64,000 nt of DNA from Prevotella dentasini JCM 15908 (GTDB lineage: Bacteria; Bacteroidota; Bacteroidia; Bacteroidales; Bacteroidaceae): NCBI RefSeq assembly GCF_000614065.1, contig NZ_BAKG01000015.1:1-64000 (forward strand). The letters are read 5' to 3'. The position numbers and the translations under genes were made by a program. This document shows positions 20,775 through 30,796 of this stretch, piece after piece. The notes under the pieces are model-generated. The model was given only the letters and a program-made list of their open reading frames with translations. It was not told the origin of the DNA and did not search any database. The stretch's first letter is position 1; each line of letters opens with the position of its first letter.

Positions 20775-21413
20775 ATGAATACGATTCTATATAACAAATT
20801 CGACAAACATCGCATTGGCGAGCTTCCCCGAGTAGCTTTTCCCGGCAGAATTGTCGTCGTACTCAATGAAGCCGAGGCGGAAAAAGCAGTCGACTATCTT
20901 CTTTCGCGTGATATTCTCGGAATTGATACTGAAACACGTCCGATGTTCCGGAAGGGACAGCACCATAAGGTTGCATTGCTTCAAGTAAGCGACCGCGACA
21001 TCTGCTTCCTTTTCCGTTTGAACATTATTGGCATGCCCCCGTGCATAGTCCGCCTTTTGGAAGATACGCGTGTACCCAAGGTAGGACTCTCGCTGTCCGA
21101 CGACATGATGATGCTTCATCAGCGTGCACCGTTCAATAAAGGATATTTCGTTGATTTGCAGGATATGGTCAAGGAATTTGGTATAGAAGACCTGAGTCTT
21201 CAGAAACTTTATGCCAACGTTTTCCATGAACGCATCGTAAAACGGCAGCAACTATCCAATTGGGAGAATCCCATCCTTGACGACAAACAGAAGATGTATG
21301 CTGCCACTGATGCTTGGACGTGTATCCGCCTTTATGAACGTTTGCAAGAGCTGAAAGCTACGCATGGTTATGATTTGGTCGCTACTACGGAAGACCCCCA
21401 AAAAGTCGGATAA
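20775..21413 (+). CDS. 3'-5' exonuclease (RNase D/DEDD type)
   Basis: The DEDDy exonuclease residues are visible: Exo I ILGIDTETRP, Exo II VGLSLSDDMMML, Exo III YAATDAWTCIRLYERL. The product is 212 residues, a single exonuclease domain without the HRDC domain of true RNase D. I chose ATG 20775 over a TTG at 20754. A -7 element TAATTTTG (20749-20756) gives a short leader. It is divergent from ftsK. The natural substrate (RNA or DNA) cannot be told. Confidence 0.85.
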   Translation: MNTILYNKFDKHRIGELPRVAFPGRIVVVLNEAEAEKAVDYLLSRDILGIDTETRPMFRKGQHHKVALLQVSDRDICFLFRLNIIGMPPCIVRLLEDTRVPKVGLSLSDDMMMLHQRAPFNKGYFVDLQDMVKEFGIEDLSLQKLYANVFHERIVKRQQLSNWENPILDDKQKMYAATDAWTCIRLYERLQELKATHGYDLVATTEDPQKVG

Positions 21414-21483
21414 CCCAAATATATACGAGAACTGGCGTTGCCTTATTCAGCAACCCTTATAACTTCTCTAACTTCCTCAAAAA

Positions 21484-22680
21484 ATGTACAAACAAATATA
21501 CTTAAAGAAAGGTAAAGAAGACAGCCTGCTACGGTTTCATCCATGGATTTTCTCCGGGGCAATCAATAAGATGGACGAGGAGATTGCCGAGGGCGACTTC
21601 GTCCGCATATTGACTCAAAAAGGCGATTTCATCGCTGTCGGACAATTCCAAATCGGCTCAATTGCTGTGCGCGTATTGTCTTTCCGCGACATCACTATTG
21701 ACAGAGACTTTTGGATTAGCCGTCTGTCTGCCGCATGGGAGGTACGCAAGGCCCTGAACATCCTCCGCTCCGACAATGCCCATGGCTATTCCAACACGAC
21801 CTACCGGCTTGTCCATGGTGAGGGAGACAACCTTCCCGGCCTGATAATTGACATATATGGAAAGACTTGCGTCATGCAGGCGCACTCCGTTGGAATACAT
21901 GTTTGCCGCAATGAGATAGCCCAAGCCCTAAAGGCTGTTTTAGGCAATGATTTAGACAGCATTTACTATAAAAGTGAAACTACGCTGCCTTTCAAGGCAG
22001 AACTCGGGCAGGAGAACGGCTTCCTTTATGGAGAGACCGACAACGACATTGCCATTGAAAACGGACTGAGGTTCCATATTGATTGGCTCCGTGGACAAAA
22101 AACAGGCTTCTTCATTGACCAACGCGAAAACCGCAGTCTCTTGGAGCATTATGCCAAGGGGCGCAGCGTGCTCAATATGTTTTGCTATACGGGTGGTTTT
22201 TCCGTCTACGCCATGCGTGGCGGTGCAAAGCTCGTACACTCTGTGGACAGCTCTGCCAAGGCCATTGAGCTGACCAACCAGAATATTGCCCTCAACTTTC
22301 CCGACGATTCACGCCATGATGCTTTCTGCGAGGATGCCTTCAAGTATCTTGACGACCACGATGACAAATACGACCTCATCGTGCTCGACCCTCCGGCCTT
22401 TGCCAAGCACCGCAATGCGCTGAAGAACGGACTTCGCGGTTACACCCGCTTGAACGTGAAGGGATTTGAGCGTATCAGGCATGGCGGTATTCTGTTTACC
22501 TTCAGCTGTTCGCAGGTAGTAACAAAAGACCATTTCCGACAGGCGGTCTTTACCGCAGCGGCACAGGCAGGACGAAAGGTTCGTGTCCTGCATCAGCTTC
22601 ATCAGCCTGCCGACCACCCTATCAACATCTATCATCCTGAAGGCGAATACCTGAAGGGACTTGTACTCTATGTTGAATAA
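21484..22680 (+). CDS. rlmI: RlmI-type 23S rRNA cytosine-C5 methyltransferase
   Basis: An N-terminal PUA domain (about 1-70, with FHPWIFSGAI) is followed by a Rossmann methyltransferase. Markers are the EEHD-like region, motif I VLNMFCYTGGFSVYAM, motif IV IVLDPPAFAKH near residue 300, and the catalytic TFSCSQVV near 340. The 398-residue length matches RlmI/YccW. The enzyme is expected to methylate a cytosine in 23S rRNA, although position specificity is only inferred from the family. The tilS start lies inside its last codons. Confidence 0.87.
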   Translation: MYKQIYLKKGKEDSLLRFHPWIFSGAINKMDEEIAEGDFVRILTQKGDFIAVGQFQIGSIAVRVLSFRDITIDRDFWISRLSAAWEVRKALNILRSDNAHGYSNTTYRLVHGEGDNLPGLIIDIYGKTCVMQAHSVGIHVCRNEIAQALKAVLGNDLDSIYYKSETTLPFKAELGQENGFLYGETDNDIAIENGLRFHIDWLRGQKTGFFIDQRENRSLLEHYAKGRSVLNMFCYTGGFSVYAMRGGAKLVHSVDSSAKAIELTNQNIALNFPDDSRHDAFCEDAFKYLDDHDDKYDLIVLDPPAFAKHRNALKNGLRGYTRLNVKGFERIRHGGILFTFSCSQVVTKDHFRQAVFTAAAQAGRKVRVLHQLHQPADHPINIYHPEGEYLKGLVLYVE

Positions 22681-24001
22681 AGTAAGCGAATATATAGCGC
22701 GGCATGGTTTGCTTGACAAAAGCAAGCCTTATATTGTTGCACTTTCGGGAGGGGCTGACAGTGTCAGCCTCTTGCTCGTCTTGAAGTCTCTTGGCTATCG
22801 TGTAGAAGCTGCCCACTGCAACTTCCAACTGCGTGGAAAAGAGAGCTTCCGGGACGAAGACTTCTGTAGGAAACTATGTAAAGAAAGAAATGTGCCATTT
22901 CATCTTATCCACTTTGACACAAGGACATACGCCTCCTTGCACAAAGTAAGCATTGAAATGGCTGCACGCGATTTACGCTACCGCTATTTTGAAGAATTAA
23001 GAAAGGACATGGGGGCTGAGGCCATCTGCGTTGCTCACCATCGGGACGATTCCATCGAGACAGTACTGCTCAATCTCATCCGCGGAACAGGACTGAACGG
23101 ACTGACTGGCATCAAGCCCCGTCATGGTTGCGTCGTACGGCCGTTACTTTGCTGTTCACACGATGAAATCATGGATTATCTACGCTTGCAGCAGCAAGAC
23201 TATGTTACCGACAGCAGCAACCTTGTCAATGATGTCATGCGCAACAAGATACGGCTTGACCTTCTTCCGCTTCTGGAAACCATGAATCCATCGGTGCGTA
23301 CATCGTTGGTGCGGATGGCGGGGCGACTGGCGGAAGCCAATAAAATAACAGAAGCCTCGTTACAGGAAACAGCCGACTCCCTTACAACCGTCAAAAATGA
23401 AATCATTCAGTGGGAGACTGACAAGATAAATTCATATATCTCTCCCGGCTATCTACTCTTTTATCTATTGTCTCCCCATGGGTTTAATTCGGTTCAGATA
23501 GAAGAAATCACCCGTTCCATCGGCCATGCCCAGACAGGAAAGTCATGGCAATCGGCTACCCACGAGCTGATTGTAGACCGTGCCTGTCTTCTTCTTACCC
23601 CATTGAGAAAGAGAGAAGACAAGATAATGAAACTCCCCGAGACAGGCAAGTATGTCTATTCGGAAGACTTGGCAGTAAAGGTAGAAACATCCGATTTCAC
23701 CGACAACTTTATCATTCCCCATAGCAAGGATACTGTCGTATTCGACAAGGACAAAGTCTCCTTTCCCCTTATATTAAGAAAGGTGCAGGCCGGCGACCGC
23801 TTTACTCCTTTCGGCATGAACGGCTCAAAGCTCGTCAGCGATTTCCTGACCGACATTAAGGCCAATGCCATAGAGAAACGGACACAGACCATCCTGACCG
23901 ACAGCCGTGGAGAGATTCTCTGGCTGGTCGGGAAGCGTATTGCCCACCCCTACCGCATTTCAGACAATACCCGCGAGGTCTTGAAAATAACCATCTGCTA
24001 A
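22670..24001 (+). CDS. tilS: tRNA(Ile)-lysidine synthase TilS
   Basis: TilS converts C34 of the CAU-anticodon isoleucine tRNA to lysidine. The PP-loop ALSGGADSVSLLLVL is near residue 25, followed by HCNFQLRGKES and DSIETVLLNLIRGTG. The C-terminal TilS domain has FTPFGMNGSKLVSDF. The 443-residue length is normal. ATG 22670 is preferred over TTG 22661. It overlaps rlmI by 11 nt, so the two are translationally coupled. Confidence 0.93.
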   Translation: MLNKVSEYIARHGLLDKSKPYIVALSGGADSVSLLLVLKSLGYRVEAAHCNFQLRGKESFRDEDFCRKLCKERNVPFHLIHFDTRTYASLHKVSIEMAARDLRYRYFEELRKDMGAEAICVAHHRDDSIETVLLNLIRGTGLNGLTGIKPRHGCVVRPLLCCSHDEIMDYLRLQQQDYVTDSSNLVNDVMRNKIRLDLLPLLETMNPSVRTSLVRMAGRLAEANKITEASLQETADSLTTVKNEIIQWETDKINSYISPGYLLFYLLSPHGFNSVQIEEITRSIGHAQTGKSWQSATHELIVDRACLLLTPLRKREDKIMKLPETGKYVYSEDLAVKVETSDFTDNFIIPHSKDTVVFDKDKVSFPLILRKVQAGDRFTPFGMNGSKLVSDFLTDIKANAIEKRTQTILTDSRGEILWLVGKRIAHPYRISDNTREVLKITIC

Positions 24002-24189
24002 ATAATAACCGGAATATTTTCACGGCCTTCCATAGCATCGCCTAAGGTACGGGAGGAAGTCTGTCAGGCATAAGAAGCCCGCTGAAAAGGCTCACAGAGT
24101 GTGGGGGTAGGCACAGGGCACATCCCACATTATATATTATAGACCCTGTGTCCGCCCGAAATCCAAAAGGGAAAACTGGGAGACACAGG

Positions 24190-24466
24190 GCATGCTTTCA
24201 GAATTGACAGAAAATGCCTTTCTCGGGAAAATTCGCGGACAATTTCCGGAAAGCTCAAGACCATTCTGTAAAAAGCCAGCGAGCAATTCCGAAAAGGCTC
24301 GCGAGCTATTTTGAAAAAGTTGGCGAACTTTTTTAAAAGAGTTGGCGAACTTTTTCAAAAAAGTTGGCGAACTTTTCAGACATTGATAATTTGGCCTTAA
24401 AAAGGTAATGATTTCCGGGATGCTTAGAGCGATTGTCTCTGCGAGTCTGATGTCCGGTCTGCTCCA
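24190..24466. repeat. dispersed element A with a 22-bp array (AAAGTT-AACTTT family)
   Basis: Seven 22-bp units start at 24231, 24253, 24275, 24297, 24319, 24341 and 24363. The best ones carry AAAGTTGGCGAACTTT, an imperfect palindrome; the outer ones are worn. After the array, about 100 bp (CATTGATAATTTGG to about 24466) match a stretch at 28295-28382, and the lead-in matches too. The rest of the tilS-pyrF gap (24002-24189 and 24467-24539) shows nothing else. A minus-strand frame at 24137-24490 crosses the repeats and is not convincing as a gene. Confidence 0.8.
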
Positions 24467-24539
24467 CATTCCCGTCCGGAAGCAAGGCATAAGGAAGTTT
24501 CTGTGAGAATATGACTGTTACGTCGGTTTGTTATGGATA

Positions 24540-24575
24540 AAATTTAGGGAGAATCTGCCGATTCTCCCTAAATTT
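24540..24575 (-). terminator. perfect 16-bp hairpin terminator of pyrF
   Basis: AAATTTAGGGAGAATC and GATTCTCCCTAAATTT pair perfectly around TGCC. It lies 23 nt past the restored pyrF stop (24598) and can serve either strand. The U-tract is only AAATTT on each side. Confidence 0.8.
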
Positions 24576-24597
24576 GATTGATATTCTGATGATTCTT

Positions 24598-25421
24598 CTA
24601 TCTGATTTTTTCCAATTCAGTCTCCATCTCTGCCTGAAGTTCCTTTGCCTTTTGCGCAGCTACCTCGCGAAGTTTTCAGCCTTGCTAGCGTAGATAATGC
24701 CACGGGAGGAATTGACGAGCAGACCGCAGTCCTTGGTTATTCCATACTTGCAGACCTCCTGCAGGCTGCCGCCCTGTGCACCTACACCGGGAACGAGGAG
24801 GAAGTGGTCGGGAGCAAGGCGACGAATGTCCTCAAACATCTTGCCCTGCGTAGCTCCTACTACGTACATCAAGTTGTCGGGTGTTCCCCATTCCTGTGAT
24901 TTCTTCAGGACTTTCTCAAATAGCCGTTCGCCCTGCGCGTCCTCCGTCAGCTGGAAGTCGTGGCTGCCCTTGTTGCTCGTCAGCGCAAGAAGAATGACCC
25001 ACTTGCCATTGTACTCGAGAAATGGCCTGACGCTGTCCTCACCCATGTAGGGGGCTACGGTAACAGAGTCAAGATTATATTCCTCAAAGAAAGTCTGGGC
25101 ATACATCTTCGACGTGTTGCCTATATCGCCGCGCTTTGCATCGGCAATGATGAAATGCCCGGGATGATTCTCCTTTATATACTGAATGGTCTTCTCAAAT
25201 GCCGACATGCCCTTTAGTCCGTAGCACTCGTAAAAGGCGAGGTTAGGCTTGTAGGCTACGCAGTAGGGGGCTGTAGCGTCGATGATGGCCTTGTTGAAGG
25301 CAAGGACGGGGTCTTCCTCCTTCAGCAGATGCCCGGGAATCTTGTTGATGTCAGTGTCCAGTCCCACGCACAGGAAGGACTTCTTCGTGAAGATTTGGTT
25401 GATTAGTTGTCTGCGGTTCAT
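24598..25421 (-). CDS. pyrF: orotidine 5'-phosphate decarboxylase (frameshift near C-terminus)
   Basis: PyrF makes UMP, the last step of de novo pyrimidine synthesis. Motifs are [14 protein letters not shown], the catalytic [13 protein letters not shown], and GVGAQGG plus [10 protein letters not shown] in the phosphate site. It is the long (about 274-residue) class 2 type. The raw frame stops at 24660, but restoring one base near 24667 continues [20 protein letters not shown] to a stop at 24598, just before a strong hairpin. The last helix is therefore real and the break looks like an error. Confidence 0.92.
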
Positions 25422-25436
25422 GTTGTTGGGAATTAA

Positions 25437-25612
25437 AGGGGGGTTATAGACTTGGAGAGATGTTGAAAGAGATAAGGGAAGTCATGGAATTTGTCGCTCG
25501 TTACGCTTGCCGGGGAAGTTAAGGGACGATGCTGCTTAGGCATGGAGATAGCCCTTTTTGCATTTGTCCTTCAGCTTCTTCTGAATCCCATAACACCCTT
25601 TAACTACAAAAA
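25437..25612. repeat. paralogous intergenic spacer, copy 1
   Basis: The prfA-pyrF gap aligns with the purM-prfA gap (26741-26882): shared CGCTCGyTACGCTT, TAAGG, TTGCATTTrTCC and a closing TTTAACT. It contains no start codon in a plausible gene context. The outer ends carry GGGnGTT and AACnCCC-like runs that could pair. Confidence 0.5.
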
Positions 25613-26725
25613 TTACAATTCCGACTCTTTCAGCTTCTCGGCATTTTCAGCTACCGTGAGCGCATCGATCATCTCCTGAATATCACCGTTCATAAAACCT
25701 TGTAGGTCGTGGGTGGTGAAGCCGATGCGATGGTCGGTAACGCGGCCCTGTGGAAAGTTGTAGGTGCGAATCTTGGCACTGCGGTCGCCGGTAGATACGA
25801 GAGTCTTGCGCCGGCTGGCAATGTCGTCAATATATTTCTGATGCTCGTGGTCGTAGATGTAGGTGTAGAGACGGCTGAGAGCACGCTCCTTGTTCTTCGG
25901 CTGATCGCGCGTCTCGGTACACTCTATGAGGATTTCCTCCACTTCGCCCGTATTCGGATTCTTCCACGGATAGCGCAGGCGCACACCCGATTCCACCTTG
26001 TTTACATTCTGACCACCTGCACCGCTCGAACGGAAGGTGTCCCACTTGATGTCGCCTTCGTTGATGTTCACCTCAAACTTGTCAGCCTCGGGCAGCACAG
26101 CCACCGTTGCAGCAGAGGTGTGCATGCGGCCCTGCGTCTCGGTGGCCGGCACACGCTGCACGCGGTGAACCCCCGACTCGTACTTCAGGATGCCATACAC
26201 GCCCTCGCCCTCAACGGCAAAGTCTATCTCCTTGAAACCTCCCACAGCTCCTTCCGATACGGCAGTGATGGAGAGCTTCCAGCCCTTCTTGTCGCAGTAG
26301 CGTTTGTACATGTTGAAGAGGTCGCCTGCAAATAGGGCAGCCTCGTCGCCGCCTGCTCCGCCACGTATTTCCATCTGTACGTTCTTGGCATCCTCGGGGT
26401 CTTTCGGCACAAGCAGGAGCTTTATCTCTTCTTCGAGCTTCGGCTGAAGTTCTTCGTTCTCGGAGAGTTCCTCGCGTGCCATCTCCTTCATGTCGGCATC
26501 GCTCTCGTTGGCAATGATGTCCTTCGCCTCCTTGATGGTTGTGAGGCAATTGATGTAACGTCGCCGGGCATCCATGATGTCGCCCAAATCCTTGTATTCT
26601 TTCGTGAGCTTCACATAGCGCGACTGGTCGGCAATGACGCTCGGGTCAGTGATTAGCGTCGAGACTTCCTCGTACCGGGCTTCAAGTCCGTCGAGTTTTT
26701 GGAGTATGTTGTTATTGTCTGTCAT
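25613..26725 (-). CDS. prfA: peptide chain release factor 1
   Basis: RF1 reads UAA and UAG stops. The codon-recognition motif PAT is in [12 protein letters not shown], and the peptidyl-hydrolysis GGQ is in [19 protein letters not shown] at about residue 235. The 370-residue length is normal. It sits between purM-like and pyrF genes, an order seen in other Bacteroidales. No programmed frameshift signal is present; that belongs to RF2. Confidence 0.96.
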   Translation of the reverse strand: MTDNNNILQKLDGLEARYEEVSTLITDPSVIADQSRYVKLTKEYKDLGDIMDARRRYINCLTTIKEAKDIIANESDADMKEMAREELSENEELQPKLEEEIKLLLVPKDPEDAKNVQMEIRGGAGGDEAALFAGDLFNMYKRYCDKKGWKLSITAVSEGAVGGFKEIDFAVEGEGVYGILKYESGVHRVQRVPATETQGRMHTSAATVAVLPEADKFEVNINEGDIKWDTFRSSGAGGQNVNKVESGVRLRYPWKNPNTGEVEEILIECTETRDQPKNKERALSRLYTYIYDHEHQKYIDDIASRRKTLVSTGDRSAKIRTYNFPQGRVTDHRIGFTTHDLQGFMNGDIQEMIDALTVAENAEKLKESEL

Positions 26726-26740
26726 GTTTCTTTTTGGGGA

Positions 26741-26882
26741 GTTTATTGGGAGTTAAAGGAGTTAGGGAGGTTATCGCTCGCTACGCTTCGAGGAGCTAAG
26801 GACTCATACTACTCTTGCAGTGATGCAAGACAGGCTTTGCATTTATCCCTTGATTTCTTAAGGCTTCCCTGATTTCTTTAAC
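26741..26882. repeat. paralogous intergenic spacer, copy 2
   Basis: This is the matching copy of the spacer at 25437-25612. It opens with GGGAGTTAAAGGAGTTAGGG and closes with CTTTAACT, so the ends can pair. An inner hairpin CTTGCAgtgaTGCAAG is followed by TTGCATTT. No gene is visible. Confidence 0.5.
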
Positions 26883-26889
26883 TCGAAAA

Positions 26890-28053
26890 TCAATATTCAA
26901 ATGTTCCGAACTCGCTTTTAATTGTCAGGCTGCGCTTGCCTTCCTCTATGTATCCTACCACCTGCGCATCGATATTGAACGACTTGCTGATGGCAATGAC
27001 CTGCCCGGCAACTTCGGGGCGGACATATATTTCCATGCGATGACCCATGTTGAAGACCTGATACATTTCCTTCCAGTCTGTTCCGCTGCAATCCTTGATG
27101 GCACGGAAGAGAGGCGGAACGGGGAACATGTTGTCCTTCACGACGCGGCAGTTCTCGCCGACGAAGTGGAGCACCTTGGTCTGTGCTCCCCCTGTGCAAT
27201 GAACCATTCCGTGAATCTCGGGACGCAGTTCGTCAAGCAGCCGCTTGATGACCGGGGCATAGGTACGCGTGGGAGAGAGTACCAGTTCGCCTGCCGTAAC
27301 AGGACTGCCCTCAACAGGGTCGGTCAGCTGGTACTTGCCGCTGTAGACCAGCTCTTCGGGCACGGCATGGTCGTAGCTCTCGGGATAATGCTCTGCCAGA
27401 TACTTGGCAAAGACGTCGTGGCGCGCAGAGGTCAGTCCGTTGCTGCCCATGCCTCCGTTGTAGCGCGTCTCGTAACTGGCTTGCCCCGTAGAGGAAAGTC
27501 CGACGACGACATCGCCCGGGCGGATATTGGCATTGTCTATGACATCCTTGCGGCGCATGCGGCAGGTAACGGTGGAGTCTACGATGATGGTGCGCACAAG
27601 GTCGCCCACGTCGGCCGTCTCACCTCCCGTAGGATAGATGCCGATGCCCATCCTGCGTATGTCTGCCAGAAGCTCGTCCGTGCCATTGATGATGGCAGAG
27701 ATGACTTCTCCCGGCACAAGCATCTTGTTGCGCCCGATGGTGGACGAGACGAGAATGTTATCCACCGCGCCTACGCAGAGCAGGTCGTCGGTGTTCATCA
27801 CTATCGCGTCCTGTGCAATGCCCCGCCAGACTCCGAGGTCTCCCGTCTCCTTCCAGTACATGTAGGCAAGCGACGATTTCGTGCCTGCCCCGTCGGCGTG
27901 CATGATGTTGCAATACTCCGGGTCGCCCCCGAGGATGTCGGGGATAATCTTGCAGAAAGCCTGCGGATAGAGACCCTTGTCGATGTTCTTGATGGCGTTA
28001 TGCACATCTTCCTTGGCAGCACTTACGCCGCGCATCATATATCTGTTATTCAT
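26890..28053 (-). CDS. purM: PurM-like AIR synthase (phosphoribosylformylglycinamidine cyclo-ligase)
   Basis: The 387-residue product carries the AIRS fold: MHADGAGTKSSLAYMYWKE near the N-terminus, VMNTDDLLCVGA, then PTGGETADVGDLVRTI and the C-terminal GGAQTKVLHF. PurM makes aminoimidazole ribotide in purine synthesis. This divergent Bacteroidetes form is longer than E. coli PurM (345), so I call it PurM-like. It is the first gene of the purM-prfA-pyrF group, read leftward. Confidence 0.85.
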   Translation of the reverse strand: MNNRYMMRGVSAAKEDVHNAIKNIDKGLYPQAFCKIIPDILGGDPEYCNIMHADGAGTKSSLAYMYWKETGDLGVWRGIAQDAIVMNTDDLLCVGAVDNILVSSTIGRNKMLVPGEVISAIINGTDELLADIRRMGIGIYPTGGETADVGDLVRTIIVDSTVTCRMRRKDVIDNANIRPGDVVVGLSSTGQASYETRYNGGMGSNGLTSARHDVFAKYLAEHYPESYDHAVPEELVYSGKYQLTDPVEGSPVTAGELVLSPTRTYAPVIKRLLDELRPEIHGMVHCTGGAQTKVLHFVGENCRVVKDNMFPVPPLFRAIKDCSGTDWKEMYQVFNMGHRMEIYVRPEVAGQVIAISKSFNIDAQVVGYIEEGKRSLTIKSEFGTFEY

Positions 28054-28204
28054 ATTCTTTTGTTAGCTGATGAGCTGAGAGGCTGCAACTCCTTCATCCT
28101 GCGGCCTGCCCGTCCACTTGAAATTCAAGTGCAAAGGTAGTATATATTTGTTGATTTTGAGCCGAAGACAGCCATATTTTTTGCCTTATCCCCATACGAA
28201 TGGG

Positions 28205-28382
28205 AAAGACCCGGAAAGGACTGACGGGAAACACCAAAGAAATTCGCGAAAAATCCATAGGGCTGACTTATTATAAAGCTGACGAGCTTTTCGGGCATTG
28301 ATGATTTGCTATGAAAAGGACGATGATTTCCGGGTTGTCTGGAGCAGCCGCCTCTGCGGATTTAATGGCATCCAGCCTGCGT
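28205..28382. repeat. dispersed element B (short copy of element A)
   Basis: The segment AAGCTGACGAGCTTTTCGGG and the following 90 bp align with 24361-24466 at roughly 70%. The lead-in AAATTCGCG aligns with 24230-24238. Element A has seven 22-bp units between the shared parts; B has about two. On the minus strand both copies read a related peptide (NPEIIVLF and IPEIITFL, then NxQCxKSS). The rest of the purM-dcp gap (28054-28493) is otherwise empty. Confidence 0.65.
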
Positions 28383-28493
28383 GAAGCTGACAACAGATCG
28401 GCAAAATCCTGACTTACACGCTTCCTGTTTTGAAATTTTATGCCTATCTTTGTGCCGTCAAAAGCAAATAAAATCAATAACAAACGAAAACTT

Positions 28494-30640
28494 ATGAAGA
28501 TTCATCTCAAGCAAATGCTCCTTGCCGCAGGAATAGCCTGCACCGCACTCACGCATACGCCGTAACGGGAAAGCCACAAGGCAAGAAGACCACAACGCCT
28601 GTCAACCCGCTTATGAAACCAAGTCCACTACCCTTTAATGCCCCTGACTTCAGCAAAATCAAGGGCGAACACTACCTGCCTGCCATCAAGGCTGCCATCG
28701 ACGAGCAGCGACGGGAAATAAAAGCCATCACTGACAACCGGCAGAAACCAACCTTCGCCAACACCATTCTCGCCTACGAGCGGAGCGGACGGACGCTGGA
28801 ACGTGTGTCGAATATCTTCTTCTGCGTTGCCGAAGCCCATAAGACACCCGACATAGAACAAGCCGAGACGCTCATCATCCCCCTGCTGACCGACTTTGAG
28901 AACGAGGTGAAGTTCAACCAGAAATTCTTTCAGCGCATCAAGTACGTGTACGACAACGAACGTACACGGCTCAAGGGTGAGGATGCCAAACTTCTGGAAG
29001 AAGTCTACAAGGGCTTCACTCATGCCGGTGCCCTCCTCCCACAAGCCAAGATGCAGCGCATGCAGGAGATAAACAACGAACTGGCAAAGCTCCAGCAGGA
29101 ATTCGGCAACATGCTCCCCAAGGCAGCCGGCGAGGCCACAGTATGGGTAGACGACGCAAAAGAGCTTTCCGGACTTGGCGAGGCCGACATAGCCCAGTGC
29201 AAAAAAGATGCCGAGAACCGGGGAAGCAAGGCACCCTACTGCATCGTCATCACCAATACCACCCAGCAGCCCATCCTCGCCAGTCTTGACAACCGGAGCC
29301 TGCGCGAGCGCATCTACAACGCATCCATTCACCGCACCGACGGGACAGGGGCTTTCAGCACCTTCCCCATTGTAGAGAAGATAGCCCGGCTGCGTGCCGA
29401 AAAGGCTGAGCTGATGGGATTCAAAGACTATGCCTCCTACTCTCTCGACCAGACTATGGCGAAGAACACTGCCAACGTATATACCTTCCTCCGCCAGCTC
29501 ATCGCGGCCTATCAGCCCAAAGCAGAGGCAGAGACTAAGGCCATTGAGCAGTATGCCCGGCAGACGCAGGGAGCCGACTTCCGCCTGCAGCCCTACGACC
29601 GTTTCTATTATTCTGCAAAAATGAAGAAAGAGCAGTACAGCTTCAGCGACGACGACGTGAAGCCCTACTTCAATCTCGACTCTGTGCTGGTCAACGGAAT
29701 CTTCTATGCCGCCCACCGTGCCTATGGTCTCAACTTCCATGAGCGTAAGGACCTGCCGACATATCACAGCGACATGAAGGTTTTCGACGTGCTCGATGCC
29801 AACGGCAAGCAGGTAGCCCTCTTCTATTGCGACTACTTCCGCCGCCCCACCAAACGCGGCGGAGCATGGATGAGTGCCTTCCTCAAGCAGAGCCGCGACC
29901 GCAGCCAGCTGCCCGTCATCTACAACGTATGCAACTACGCTAAGGCACCCGAAGGACAACCAACACTCCTGACATGGGACGAGACGACCACTATGTTCCA
30001 TGAATTCGGACACGGACTCCACGGCATGCTGTCCGACTGCAACTACAATACGCTCAGTGGTACGGCAGTAGCCCGCGATTTCGTAGAGATGCCGTCTCAG
30101 TTCAACGAGTCGTTTGCGAGCATCCCCGAGGTGTTCAACAACTACGCACGCCACTACAAAACCGGTGAGGCCATGCCCGAAGACTTGAAAAGCAAGATGC
30201 TCGGCTCTCTCAACTTCCAGTCGGCCTACGCTCTCGGCGAGAACCTTGCCGCAACCTGCCTTGACATGGCATGGCACTGCCTCTCCTCCTCGCAGATACC
30301 TACAGCTGACAAGGCAAAGGACTTTGAGACATCAGCCCTGAGAGAAGTCGGACTGCTCAGCACACAGATACCTCCACGCTACTCCACCTCCTACTTCAAC
30401 CATGTTTGGGGCGGGGGCTACGCAGCAGGCTATTACAGCTATCTGTGGAGCGAGGTGCTTGCCGTAAACATTGCCGACTACTTTGCAGCCCACGGTGCCC
30501 TGAACCGCTCGGTAGGCGATGCTTTCCGCGCGAAGGTTCTCAGCCGCGGCAACACCCTTGACCTGATGTCTGCCTTCTCCTCCTTTACCGGCCTGCAAGC
30601 TCCCGACGCCAAGGGGCTGTTGAAAGCAAGAGGATTGTAA
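28494..30640 (+). CDS. dcp: M3 family zinc metallopeptidase, peptidyl-dipeptidase Dcp (frameshift in signal)
   Basis: Dcp cuts C-terminal dipeptides from short peptides. The zinc motif HEFGH is in TTMFHEFGHGLHGML, with the third ligand in DFVEMPSQFNESF. The raw frame begins at 28613, but ATG 28494 opens a signal peptide (MKIHLKQMLLAAGIACTALT) that runs into a stop. One missing G near 28553 (ACGGCA read as ACGCA) restores AYAVTGKPQGKKTT into the main frame. The full product is about 715 residues and secreted. A -7 element TATCTTTG lies at 28445-28452. Confidence 0.92.
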
Positions 30641-30649
30641 GGCTGCTCC

Positions 30650-30737
30650 AAAACGGCACTTTGGCACAACGAACAAGCCCGTTTCGCACAACGAAAGTGG
30701 CACTTTGACACAACAAAAGTGCCACTTTTGTTTTTCC
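30650..30737. repeat. 22-bp array, family AAAGTGsCACTTT
   Basis: Four 22-bp units start at 30650, 30672, 30694 and 30716. Cores are AAAACGGCACTTT, AACAAGCCCGTTT, AAAGTGGCACTTT and AAAGTGCCACTTT, each followed by a 9-bp spacer rich in CACAAC. It starts 10 nt after the dcp stop. The last unit ends in a T-run and may also act as the dcp terminator. Confidence 0.92.
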
Positions 30738-30796
30738 ATATTCTCATGCTCGCACCAATACAATAAATATTATGGTTTTGACGTTATAGTAATTGT

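Noticed and set aside
24137-24490. 117-codon minus-strand gene
   Set aside because: It crosses the 22-bp units and the dispersed element, and I see no start signal; kept only as a note on possible coding ancestry.
28628-30277. 549-codon frame opposite dcp
   Set aside because: Antisense shadow of an M3 peptidase with an intact HEFGH site.
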